In this document: positions 26,173-37,257 of the stretch, in pieces | Position numbering within the stretch: the first letter of the stretch is position 1 | Layout: each line of letters begins with the position of its first letter | Source: Collybia mongolica | Lineage: Eukaryota > Basidiomycota > Agaricomycetes > Agaricales > Clitocybaceae | Direction: 5' to 3' | DNA: 64,000 nucleotides | Assembly: GCA_013420905.1 (NCBI GenBank) | Contig: JAAXNY010000009.1 | Coordinates: 682,001 to 746,000, forward strand | Translations under genes and position numbers: made by a program | Notes under the pieces: model-generated | Seen by the model: the letters and a program-made list of their open reading frames with translations, nothing else | The model's database searches: none | What the model was told of the DNA's origin: nothing

Positions 26173-29100
26173 TTATTCTTGCCCAAAGCCAACAGTTTCT
26201 CTAAGGATTGGATCAGTATGATGTTGAGAGCATGGTATAATATAAGAGTAAACGCACTCGACGGCAAGAGTAAGTTTATACTCGAGAGAAGCGTAATCTT
26301 TATATGGTGGCAAGTCAATTCTGTTGAAGCAGGTATGGCTCTTGGGTAGCTGCGATGGGTCACCCGACTTCTCGATAGTAAAGCGGCGGGGACCGTCAGA
26401 ACCTTGCAAGTCCTTGAACCCATTGACTGGGATGCGAGACGTTCCTGTTGCGAACTGGAGCAGGCGGGACTTGCGTTCAGGCGGCCAGCTGCGAACGCAT
26501 TTCCAGAACCACTGGATCACTTCGTCGTGCATTTCATAACCACGGTAATCGGTGAACTTCGTCCAGTCATCACTACAACAAATGATGAGGTTGCTAGTGT
26601 TGAAAAGAGGAAGAAAAAAAGCTCACACGTCAATTTCGGACATGCCACCTATCAGGAGCTCAAGCTCGCGCTCATCGAAGACGGTGATGAGATCCTGTGG
26701 AATCAACTCGCTGAAACCTGACATGAAGGCCTCGAACTGTTCCTTCACGCGCTTGGAAATACGATAGTCAACAACATGCTCTACATATTCTTTCTTGTTA
26801 TCTTCGGTGACAGGTACATCAGCACCGCCAGGTTTGAGTTCGATAGTGACCATCTCGCCAAATCGTTCCTCAACTGTTGTAAATGTTTCATCAATAACAT
26901 CAGTGATGTCGTGCTCCCTGTTTCGAAAAAATTAGTTAATTTAAAGGAGCAAACTTGAAAGGTCATACAGCATCCAAGTCATTCCCCGATGAAGCTCCGC
27001 ATCGACACTTTCCAGATCAGAGAGCGTAACTTTCTTTTTCAAAATCATTTTGTAGAAGCTGACGATGAAGTAGGCATCCAAGAACCGTCGATGAAAAATG
27101 CCAAGACCTAGGCAGCGCCCAATGAACTTGAAGTAATTGAGGTGCTCGGGATTCACCCCAGAAGCTGGGTTGATCTGGAGCGTGTAGTTGTCATGGGCGG
27201 AATATTCGAATAAGCAGTAGAAGGGGTTGAACATCTCATGAGAGAGCAAGAAGAAGAATTCCCTGGTCGAGAAGATGAATAAAACATAGTGAGCGAAGCA
27301 CTACACTACACACCTTGACAAACCACCATAATCCAGTCCATCCTCCCCATCGAATTTGATCATCAAACGCTTCTTCAAATCATTCGGAGTCTGCCTCATA
27401 ATCTCCGCATAACTATCCTCAAAGATATGGTTCCTCCTGATCTTGATTTGGCAATTCCCAGGCTGAGCCCGCATCGCTGGCTGACTGCGGAAGTATATAA
27501 GCTTCCTCCTGAAGTCACGCTTGTACTGAGGTACATTGGCATCGAGGGTTGATGGCAGTCGTGGGTCGTCCCAAGTTGTCGTCTTGGTGTTATGATCAAC
27601 AAAGTAGACACGAGCCGTAGACGTGAGGCGCATCTCCCATCCAGATGGTAAAGGCCCCAACTGTGAAATGGTTTGGGGTTGCAAGTTTGACCCCTGGCCA
27701 CTAGGGCCCATAACGCGGATGATTGTTTGTCTTCGGGGATCAACCCATGTTGTTGTTCGGGTGTTATGGTCAACGTAATAAGGGCGGCCCTCCGGGGTGT
27801 ACCGCTCCTCCCACCCGTTCGGAAGGGTGCCTGATCCTGCTGTTGTTGTATTAGTAGTAACGGCAGCAGGAGTGGCGGCGGCAGCAGCGGGCTGCGCTGA
27901 AGGCGATATCGATGATCCCGTAGTCGATGCGGACCGATAAGTAGGATTATTGGCTTCCAAGAGATCATCAGCGAGAATACGACGCGAATGTTGGTCACGA
28001 GCTGCATTTGTCTCTGTATCCTGGGTTTGATTATTTACTGCGGCGCTCGCAGACGGCCTATTCCAGGTAGTGGTTCGTGTGTTATGGTCCACATAGTATG
28101 TTCTTCCTAAGGGATCAATGCGGCGTTCCCAGCCAGGGGGAAGCACGCCATATTGATCTTCACTTGGGTTGAAGTTGCGCATTTGAGAGTTCTGAGTGGC
28201 AGCTCCGGCGGAAGGGGGTAATGCACTGGGTGCCCCAGGCGCCGATGCAACTGCTGCGGAAACCGAAGGAGAGGTGGTGCTTGTCGGACGAGAACTGGTT
28301 GTGGGTGATTGCTGTGATTGTTCTAAATCGGTTGAAGGGGGGACAGTCACGTTGGGCGATGGCATTGAGATGCTTTCAGTGGCTGTGGCGTGGGAACTAG
28401 AAGTCCGGGAAAGCACTGTGGAACTGGGGCCAGCTTGCAATGCCAAATTAGATGTGCTAGCACCTGGGGAATTGCTCAAGCTCATATCGGTGAGGGCAGC
28501 GTTGAGGCCAGTAACCTGTGACGGCCCCGGGTTGGTCATTGGTGTAGTGAGATTGGTGGAGAGGTATATGATCAGTTTGCCGTGTACAACAAGATTATCG
28601 TTGGACTTTTTCAGATCCATCGTAAGCATTTCTGGATAAAGGTTATGTGATGTAAGTTCATAGCTTCCATTTTATGAAACAAACTAGAGAACGCACCATG
28701 ACCACCCAGCTCAAGGTCTAGTGCATCACTAACTCGTACGTTGACAACCCCCAGGAACCCTTGATCCCTTCTCTTAAATTTACGCTGATCGAATATTTGA
28801 ACAGCAATAACCGACGATTCCTTAACCGTTCTGAAGAAATATTGAGCACCAATCATGATGAATAATCCAACAAGCTCACATATCAAAACTCTCATTCCAG
28901 TATGGATTCAATGTCTTCTTAATAACACTCGTGGTGTGTGTCTGTTCTGCGTCGACGGTAATAACTGCGAATGGGTCGGGGAGGCGAAACACATCACGCT
29001 TGGAGAGTCCATCGGCAGCGACCACTGGATGACGGCATTCAATATATGACTACGCCAGGCATGCTAGGAACAGAAGATCGCAGAAACGAAGGCAACTGAC

Positions 29101-29205
29101 CCGTCACCCGTATCTTTTTCCTACTGTTGAGTGGATGAGAGGTGAGGGCGAGATCATGAGAGAACCCAAATACACTCACAGAACAGCTGGAGGGGGTACG
29201 GACAT
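26173..29205 (-). CDS. RSP5: HECT E3 ubiquitin ligase, Rsp5/Nedd4 type
   Basis: Ubiquitin ligase acting on membrane cargo, transcription and other targets. On the minus strand the order is a C2 domain ([34 protein letters not shown]), a serine/proline-rich linker, three WW domains ([60 protein letters not shown]) and a full HECT domain. The HECT domain starts at about [13 protein letters not shown] and ends in ETVGFGQE. The catalytic cysteine is present in [14 protein letters not shown]. Expected length for Rsp5 is about 800 residues and the exons seen agree. The first exon is uncertain: ATG at 29205 (MSVPPPAV) has a good GTGAGT donor, but splicing to the C2 exon is off by one nucleotide with the acceptors I can see. 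Confidence 0.92.
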
Positions 29206-29632
29206 GACGCTCTTGTTGCGGTGGACGCCCGGTTTATATTGCGAGAAGCTGAGGCGGACTCGATGTGGCCGATGTAAGGTGAAAGTTGTTGAAGAGAAGA
29301 ACCGCTGGAGACGACGGTGTCAACGATGGACAACCAGCGCTGTGTTGTACCGCAAGAAAACACCGAGTCACACACTGTCCAAGTCACGCGCAGTCACGTC
29401 TTCCACCCCCGACGGCGCGGCATGCCCGTGCTTCATAATTCTCTACTAATAATTGTTATATACTACAGCTGCATCGATGGCCAATGAAATTCGAACCACC
29501 AGCCTACGATAAGTAACCTAACATGTATTGTCCTTTATGTCAGTTCCACTAAAGTATAGAAATAACCTCCCATAATGAGTTTCAATCTGATGACCGGCGT
29601 TTGGCCTGCTTTACCGGCCATTTCAGTCAAAA
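29206..29632. other. Promoter region of HECT ligase
   Basis: Intergenic between the HECT ligase start and the end of the next minus-strand gene. No gene seen. Confidence 0.4.
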
Positions 29633-30402
29633 TTATAGGGGTCTACTCGGGGAAGGGGATCTGGAAAAAGCAGCCCAAAATGTTAAAACTCGTTGAACAA
29701 ACGAACCCGTTGTACACACTCACGGAAACAGATCTTCGTTGACGGCTGCCGCAAAGAAAGACGACGTTGGCAACGTACTTCCCTCCTGGTCATGAGGTGC
29801 CTTCATGAACGGATCTACTATCTCGGCCCTCTCCGACCTCCTCCAACTGTTACGGCACAGACGTGCTGACTTTTCTGCCGTCACGAACTGCATATTCTCT
29901 GATTCATCTAGTCCCCAATGTCTCTCGAAGTCATTTAGTCCCACGTAATCTTTGTGGGTATTGACGCTTGGTCTGGATGAACGGCGATGCCATACGCGTT
30001 TGACGGACAGTGACGGACATAATGGTTGGACCTCTCCCTGGGGCTCAACTTCCGTTGGTCTTTCCGGCCCCTGTTTAGGAATGACTCTGGTTTTGCCAAG
30101 ATGGGATACCTTCCCGTTAGCCTTTTGGACCGCGAAGTCGGGCATATTCGTCATGCTATACCGTTTCGAACCAACGTCAGGAAATTTCGAGTGTCGCTTA
30201 AAACGACTAATGGATATCTTTGACTTGAGGACAATAACAGAAGCTTGGGTCGGACGGTCTTCAGCCTTTGCTTGATCAATCTATTGACGAATCAACCCAT
30301 GCCCCAAATTATGCAACATCTTAGCAACCAAACCTCGCGTTTAACCTGTTTTGCAGTAGCGGCTGCTTTAATACGTTCGAACAAAGACATAAGGGGTGCC
30401 AT
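29633..30402 (-). CDS. Uncharacterised basic protein
   Basis: I do not recognise this. A coherent three-exon model can be read: ATG at 30402 (MAPLMSLFERIKAAATAKQ), an intron, a long exon (IDQAKAEDRPTQASVIVLK ... SMTNMPDFAVQKANGKVSHL ... VNEDLF), a GTGAGT intron near 29724, and a short last exon (SPSPSRPL) stopping at 29633. Length about 225 residues. The middle is lysine- and arginine-rich, predicted mostly disordered, with an N-terminal amphipathic helix. No membrane segment. Weak points: no known domain, and the model rests on splice consensus only. Confidence 0.45.
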
Positions 30403-31145
30403 AATCTTAGGGCGCAGGATTTCCGCCGTGGGCTTTATAAGGTGATTATTTACATTTTCCATTCATTCCGCCATGGGTGACTCTATTTGAATAGTCCGCT
30501 CAGTCCAAAGTTCATCCGATCATAATAAAAAAAGGGTTCCGCTTTTATGTGTCCTTGGTAGAGGTCATTCGGAATGTCGCCCAGATAAGCCATGCCTTGG
30601 GGCTCGCTTCTCTAATTTCATTATTGGCCAACAACTTTCTCTTCAACTCTTCGACTTCGATCATGCAAGGTTTTATAACAATGAGACAATTTTCGGGAGA
30701 CGTTACAACCGTTGGACGGACGATGGAAGCATGCGACTTTTTGAAACATTCAAGTGTACATTTTCTGTACATGGGTACCTTACATAAACATTACACCCCA
30801 GTAACATTTTCAAGCAGTATTGAGATTATGATCTCATGAGGTCATTTGAATGTCCAATAAATGTTTTGGATATTCACTTTTGTCGTCGCCAATGGTGGAG
30901 AAATCGCATGAAATAATATAATTGATGATAGGGGGAGTGTTTCATTGAAATGCGCATACATGACGAGGAATAGATAACATGCATTGATTCTAAACATTAC
31001 TTGCGGGTGAATCAGTATCGCTCTCGATAAGAAACCCGACTATGATGGACCGGCCTTCACTTGAAGCTGACCAGGGCTCAATACGTTCCTTCACGCCAAC
31101 TAATCTGTTTACCGTGAACTCAACAACCGCATCGCATATTCTCCA
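30403..31145. other. Sparse region with one open minus-strand frame
   Basis: The only protein-like frame is minus 30772-30545, whose end reads MIEVEELKRKLLANNEIREA followed by SPKAWLIWATFRMTSTKDT. It may be a last exon or a tiny protein of about 39-75 residues. An antisense frame of similar length overlaps it, so neither is secure. Confidence 0.25.
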
Positions 31146-31545
31146 TTAGCGTGACGAGACGGGCGACGCAGCTAATTGCCCCACGGATACGGATTTGAGA
31201 TTTTCAGCATGGATGACAATGAATCTGTTTGCCTTAGTCCTTGGATCTCTTACTTCGGGCCCATCATATGGGTTTGGACCTTTGTAAAACTAGAAATAAC
31301 TGATGAGCGAATTTATAGGAGCCAAAGTAATGAAATGGTTTACAGGATTGACTAGGAACATCGATCCACATTGAAAGATAGGTTGTAGGCTCTGTTCACG
31401 CCTGATAGCCTGGATGTACATGTCAGGAGGGAGACCCAGAGTTATAAGTTCCACAACTTACGTCCCATCGAGCCTCTCTTGCGGCTTGCTTTGCGGCCGC
31501 CCTTCTCTGAAAATAAGGAATATGACGTACTAAGACGGCGTGCAT
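31146..31545 (-). CDS. Small uncharacterised protein, four exons
   Basis: Four exons join cleanly with every intron in phase 0: MHAVL, then RRAAAKQAAREARWD, then AIRREQSLQPIFQCGSMFLV with NP, then FYKGPNPYDGPEVRDPRTKA and on to VGQLAASPVSSR. All introns have GT-AG ends, and the total is about 89 residues. The arginine- and alanine-rich N-terminus without acidic residues until residue 16 resembles a mitochondrial targeting peptide. I do not know the family. A small mitochondrial ribosomal or assembly protein is possible but unproven. Confidence 0.45.
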
Positions 31546-32140
31546 TGTGATGGTAGTGATTTAATAGAATAGGTTGTCTAAATGATCCTATTTCGCGAAG
31601 TATGTGCTCCTTTATATACCCATTCGAAAAGGAGACTTGAAAAAGTTTCAGATTTCCGAAATCTACGTCATGATAAATAATCGAAATCATTGACCCACTC
31701 AGCCACTGAATCCCCTAGTGAAGTTCGGGTGCGGTGGATGTGCGCTTCTTTAGATATTGCTACAGGAATAGGTCGGTACGGGCTATGAGTGGCGCATATA
31801 TCCATCTTGCGTTTCCGTTCTTTTTTGAAAAAAGAGGTGCAAATCCTGGATGCTTCGGGAGCGGTAGTGTACAAACAAGGCTACACGGGGCTCTGGTTAG
31901 TTCGCAGTCGAGAACCTCAGCATACCTGCCCAAATTTGGGATTATCTCAATTTGTGGGTGTTGTGCTCCGGGATTAGAGGAACACCAGAGCACACAGTAA
32001 GGACTAGGGGTTTATTTTTTCTGACAGTCCTGTACACATATCTTTTAAGGCGGTCTCACGTCGTGACCTTTCTCCTGCTATACTATCATATGAAATGTCA
32101 AGTATTCCAATGCCCATGAATGCAGTAAATTCCTGATCCA
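31546..32140. other. Intergenic; overlapping open frames
   Basis: Frames are open on both strands around 31670-32000 (60-90 codons each), all overlapping and none with a recognisable motif. I treat this as the promoter region of the Atg38-like gene. Confidence 0.3.
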
Positions 32141-33715
32141 ATGGTACTTTTTGAGAAACAACTGACATGTATGATGTGGCAGGCACACCAGCACGCTGCT
32201 AACGCTGATGACCACTTTGCAAATGGATTATTGATTCCAGCTGTCGAAGAACACTACAAAGCTGCGGAAGCATATCTTGCCGCTATAGAGCGCAGCAACG
32301 ATGAATCAGTTGTGACATCCGCTACATTTAATGATGGCAGAATCTTAACCACTTTCAATAGGCCAAGCGTACACTTCGGATGCTCTACAACGAGCACTGT
32401 AAAGCTGCGAAGGACCTTCAACGCAAAATAAATAAATTGAAAGAGGAAGGCAAAGATCCAGCCCTCCCCCAGAAACTAGATCGCCCCCCGCCCTCTGCAC
32501 CTATAAATTCTCGTCCACAGCATGGTGTTCCCAGATCAATACCATCTCCTCCCCCGCAGCGGACTATGTATGAATCCCAGAACATGGTAGATGAATCATT
32601 CATGCTCCTCGCTGGGCAACGCGTTCGTACTCAAGTCCATCTCCAATAACTGCTTACGCATATACACATTCTAGTCAGACCCTGGCGATGCGTTCAACCA
32701 ATTTTGGAATATCATGCAAGGAATGTTGGACAACCTCTCCCAACCAGTCGCCTTCGCCACGGTACCGCTCGGGAACGAGTCCAACTTGGGAACAGGAACA
32801 AACACCCCTCCCAGGAGAGATGGAAGCCTCGGTAGTGATACTGACGCAGAAGAGCCCATGCTATCACGTTTCACGAGACGAATTGGAATGAACCGGGATG
32901 GACGCAGTGTTGTACGAGGAAGCTCTCTGAGATCAATATTAACAAAACCAGATGATGATTTTCATGACGGCGTGTTGGATGATGGTACGGGCACCCTAGG
33001 TTTCACTGTTCAGCACCTCTCAATCTCAAGTTTTAACTCTAGATACAATGGGAGACGAGTTATCGGAGTCATTTCTCTTAATCCCCACTGGAAATGAAGC
33101 GTCTCCAACTGCTCTACGTCGGGAGAATGCTTCCCTCAAGCTAGAAATTGAGGAAATGCAAAAAAGATTGGGTGTGACGGAACGAGTGCTTCAACTTCGG
33201 AAAGAACAAGATACGCAGCTGCGTGACAGCATCTTCCAAGCTACGCGAGAGGTAATCCGTTCATTTATGAAATGGGCACATCCTAATTTCTCTTTAAAGG
33301 CTCAACGCGCAATGGGCGCGTCGGTGATGGTTCCACGTCCTGGAGGGCTCGATTTCAGCAGCCTCAATATCAATGTACCACCTGTACCCATTCCTGGTAT
33401 AAATTCCGGGAGGGAGGCCCAGTATGCTCGGCGAGTGAAGGAGCTCGAAGAGGAACTCCGAGGTTTACGAATAGAGAACGAGAAGAATGTATAACTCTTA
33501 TGGCCCTATCATCTACTCCCTGGGCTAATGGCTTACTTTTCTTATAGAAAGCCATGATCGTGAAGTTCCGTGAACGATGGGAAAAACTGAAAGAATCGGC
33601 GAAACGCAAAAAGGAAGCTAAGGCTACTGCTGAGGCTGCGACGTCATCTGTTCGCGAGAAAATTGTAGAAGAGCCAGAGGCGGAAGAGGAGCTGGATGGC
33701 GCTGATGTACAATAG
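32141..33715 (+). CDS. MIT/coiled-coil protein, Atg38/NRBF2-like
   Basis: Atg38/NRBF2 binds the Vps34 PI3-kinase complex I in autophagy through an N-terminal MIT domain and a coiled coil. Here the N-terminus (MMWQAHQHAANADDHFANGL, then EEHYKAAEAYLAAIE, and after an intron LYNEHCKAAKDLQRKINKLK) is a three-helix MIT-like hairpin. A disordered proline-rich middle follows. Then comes a conserved-looking block (FNQFWNIMQGMLDNLSQPVA) and a C-terminal coiled coil (ALRRENASLKLEIEEMQKRL; RRVKELEEELRGLRIENEK; FRERWEKLKESAKRKKEA) ending ELDGADVQ. About six introns. The start may be 32141, 32171 or 32174; the last two open directly on the MIT helix. Another MIT-domain protein is possible. Confidence 0.6.
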
Positions 33716-34005
33716 GGAAAGCGTCGAGGTCGCAGACCCTTCATGTATTCTATAATTCCTTGCACTCCTTCTGGTGGTACGGCGGCAATACCTTTAATGT
33801 AGCGATAGCACTTACTGATTGTATTTTTTCACATAATCATAATCTTTCTCAATATTTGGCCCGAAATTTTTAAAAATCTTCAGGGCACAAGACTGCAGGA
33901 CGTGTTGAAGAAATGGCCAGTATGTGTAATGTTGTGTGGCAGGACGCGCTGAGCTGCACATTTTAGGTGTCGCTTCAATAGGTTTCAGAATCTGAGTCTG
34001 CATGA
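33716..34005. other. Convergent 3' flanks
   Basis: Short spacer between the Atg38-like and MOG1 stops. Nothing further seen. Confidence 0.4.
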
Positions 34006-34659
34006 TTATACAAATAAATCATAGTCAACGATGCGCAGAGATTGTACTAGAGAACTGAAGTGAGATCTAGCCGTGTCGAACCCCTCGGATCCGACTGCAC
34101 CACCATCATCCGATTGTGTAGGGATATTGAAGGTGACCACAAGGTCTACATTCTTCCGCTCCACACGATATAGAGCCATCAGAATCTGTACAGTATCTGG
34201 GGTTGTCCGATTAAACTTCGATACACTTTGAGTCCCAGATAGTACGACAACTGATGGTGTGTCATCCCCTCGATCGTTTGGGATAACTGTGACATCGCGG
34301 ACCGTGGCCGATACTGCTGCATTATCGTGTGCCAACGAATCAAAGTGAAACCTGTTGATTTGGAGGGCCTTTTGGTCAAACGCCTGGTTTGATAACTTTT
34401 AAACTTACCTGATTGCATCAGCGAAGTGAGGAAGCTCCACTTTTTCTAAGATCTCTACAATGACACTGATATTGGAATCTGGGTAAAGGAACACCTCTTG
34501 AGTGTTTGGAATTTGTCGCAAGTCCCTATTTACAAAGATGGTCATTGGATGTGTTGCAAGCCAGTTAAAATATAATACTTACGAAGCATCGATGAGGTTT
34601 GTGGGTGTTAGTGCTGTGATAGCACCACCAAAGAGTTCGCGGATGGTGAGAGTCGACAT
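34006..34659 (-). CDS. MOG1: Ran-binding nuclear import factor Mog1
   Basis: Mog1 binds Ran/Gsp1 and promotes nucleotide release for nuclear protein import. The start MSTLTIRELFGGAITALTPT carries the family N-terminal signature (REL[F]GGAI). The next exons give IDASDLRQIPNTQEVFLYPD, which matches the strongly conserved Mog1 block for Ran contact, followed by FADAIRFHFDSLAHDNAA. The C-terminal part has VQILMALYRVERKNVDLVVTF and ends RIVDYDLFV. Length about 190 residues, as expected. Three introns. The gene is head to head with NDC80, 295 bp apart. Confidence 0.9.
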
Positions 34660-34954
34660 GCAAGTAAAAAGTGCGTCTTTCTCGATCAATGAGAGTGAAA
34701 ACCTAGGATGCAGGAGCCATTGCTTTGAAGAGTTTATGAACTTATGTAAAAAGTTCTCCCAGACAGCATGATGATCTTCGGTGTGGCCATCAGGCACGTG
34801 ATGGGTGATATGTCACTCGACGCGTCAGTCACAAGCCATGAAGTCACGGTTGTAACTACGTTCTTGTCCAGCTCCTTCCTAACAGCCTTTGTTGTTACTG
34901 CTACCCTACGCTCCTTAATCGATTGAGACTACTGTGTGAGAGCTAGGCTTGATC

Positions 34955-37257
34955 ATGGCAGATGCGCGGCGGCGATCAGTAATGCAACCTCCTGACCCAC
35001 ATGGTATACGATCGGGAATTCCAGTACCAGCTACTGTGAAGAAACCCACGCCAAATATGCGAATGTCTCTAGCTGGACCTGCACTTCGTGCGCCTTACTC
35101 GACGCCATCTGTCTCCACAAACCCGAGGCAGTCAATGATGCGATCCCAGAACATTAATCCTCTGCTACAAAGTACTACCAAGCCGAACTATGGGCGGACA
35201 CCGTTAAACAAGTAAGGATTCATTCATGTTCCTACATCTCAGCTGACATATTGCTATTCCTCTAGCAGTACGCGTCGTGGATCCGTCTGGGGTGGTGGGG
35301 CAAATCTCGCTCCCCCATCGAGCAGTCAAACACTCAAAGATACTCGACCACTGCGTGACAGGCAATACCAAACAAAGATGCGGCAAGAAATCTTTACCTA
35401 TCTCCAAGGTGTCGGTTTTGAGATTTCGATGGCAAGTTTAGCCAATATTCAGGGGAAGGATTACCGCGCCATATTTGATTTCTTGCTTCTCACTCTCGAC
35501 CCGTCTCATCCCTTGAACGAAACCGGTCGATTCGAGGATGAATTTGTTCCTGCGTTAAAGGCGCTTCGCTATCCCTTCGCTCACCAAATCGACAACAAAT
35601 GGTTAGCGGCTCCTGCCAGCATGCATTCATGGCCATCGTTACTTGGGGTCCTCCATTGGCTTGTAGAGTTGTGCAAAGTGTGTTGTCTTTGCAGGTGCTG
35701 TGCTTGGCTGACTGAGTGTTTGCCAGTTACGAGGTCACTACATGAGCAGTGGCCACCCCACATTACAAATTCCATCGGACATCCCAGAAGAATTTGATGA
35801 CCCTTGTGATCACCGAGCTCTTGCTTTTGATTACTGCGAACAAGCGTATACCATATGGCTAGACCTCATAGACGATTTTGTGGAACCCAACCAATACCTG
35901 GAAGACAGATATGGTCAGTCTTCAATAAATGTTTATATCGTTCAATGATTTTTAACAGTCGACTTAGCCGGGAAGAACGAAAGGATACAGATGGACCTTG
36001 AAGAGCAGACTAATCATCTGGCCCAAGCGAAAGTCGAGTTAACAAAACTCAAGTCGTCGGCTGTACGTGCCAAATGTTTATACCAGTAGCTTCCTAACAC
36101 TCCATAAAGGCACCTCTTGCTAAGTTACAGAATGAGAATGGGTTATTGACAGCCGACAGTGAGAAATTCCAGAAGATCCTCCAACAGTATGAAGGAAGAA
36201 AAAAGAAGCTGATTGACACCATTGCCTACGAGAAGGCAGAACTTATCACAGGCGGTATGACCTTTATTTAGCTAGCCCCCCTTAAAAATCTTACACGTCA
36301 TACGCAGGAGCTCGCTTGGAGCAACTCAAGCAGGAACAGGATAAGCTCACTGAAATTGTCAAGACACAAAACCTTAGTCCCGAGGAAGTCATTCGTATGA
36401 ACACCGACCATGAAATGCTGTCTCGAAATTTGGAGGACCTCAAACAGAAACTATCCGAGACACATAAATCCATCATGACCCTTGAAGTTAACATCACACA
36501 CCGTGCAGAAGCCGCCGAGGAGGCCCTCGATGCTTATACCAATCTTCTTTCCTCATTGGAACTATTTCCCCCGCTGCCCTCTCCATTTGAAGATATTGAT
36601 CTAACTCTGGAACTTAACACAGCCGCCGCAAACCCACAGCTCCTCCTATCGGGAGCAGATATCAGAAAAGTCATAAAACCAACGCTCAGCGCGGTGGCTG
36701 AATCCAAGCGATCGGAGCGTGCGTCATTGGAGAGCGAACGTATCAAAGTCGACAACGAACTTGATCAGCTAACTTTGGAATGTGAGAACGTGGAAGAGGA
36801 GATCAACGAAATTGAAAAAAAAGTTGCCGCCTTGAACGAACAAGCGGATGACCTCCGAGATGTAAAGTCTCCCAATAGTGTTCGGGTTGTATTTGATGTC
36901 TTACCGAGTCTGTGAATAATTTAGGCTGCCCAGCAAGAGGCATTAGTTGCCAACGGAGAAGCGGCACGGCTGGAGCGCGACCTAGCACACGCCAGGACAG
37001 CGGCATTGGCCAATGGTATGGGTGTCAAGTCCCGTTTGCAAGCATTACAATTCGAGTTGAGTTCACTTTCTACCAAAGTACTTTCTAACAAGCTGACGAG
37101 TGTTTAAATTAGCTATCGAGAGCAAATTGAAAAAGTATCTCGATTAAAAGAAGAAACTGTTCGAGCTATTATTAAGAATAGCCACGAGATTGCGATCTTC
37201 AAAGAGGAGGTGTCCCGACATCTCAGGGAGCTTCGAGAATTCGCGGAAGGGAGCTGA
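34955..37257 (+). CDS. NDC80: Kinetochore protein Ndc80 (HEC1)
   Basis: Microtubule-binding subunit of the Ndc80 complex at the outer kinetochore. A basic, disordered N-tail (MADARRRSVMQPPDPHGIRS..., with many Ser/Thr near Arg, the Aurora B type of site) is followed by the calponin-homology domain (YQTKMRQEIFTYLQGVGFEI; PALKALRYPFAHQIDNKWLA; SMHSWPSLLGVLHWLVELCK). Then come long coiled coils to the C-terminus (EVSRHLRELREFAEGS). The family CH motif around FAHQIDNKW and HSWPSLLGVLHWL is clear. About seven short introns; length about 640 residues. The protein looks complete. Confidence 0.95.

Noticed and set aside
28196..28639. 147-codon plus-strand frame opposite the HECT linker
   Set aside because: Antisense of the Ser/Pro/Ala-rich linker between C2 and WW domains.
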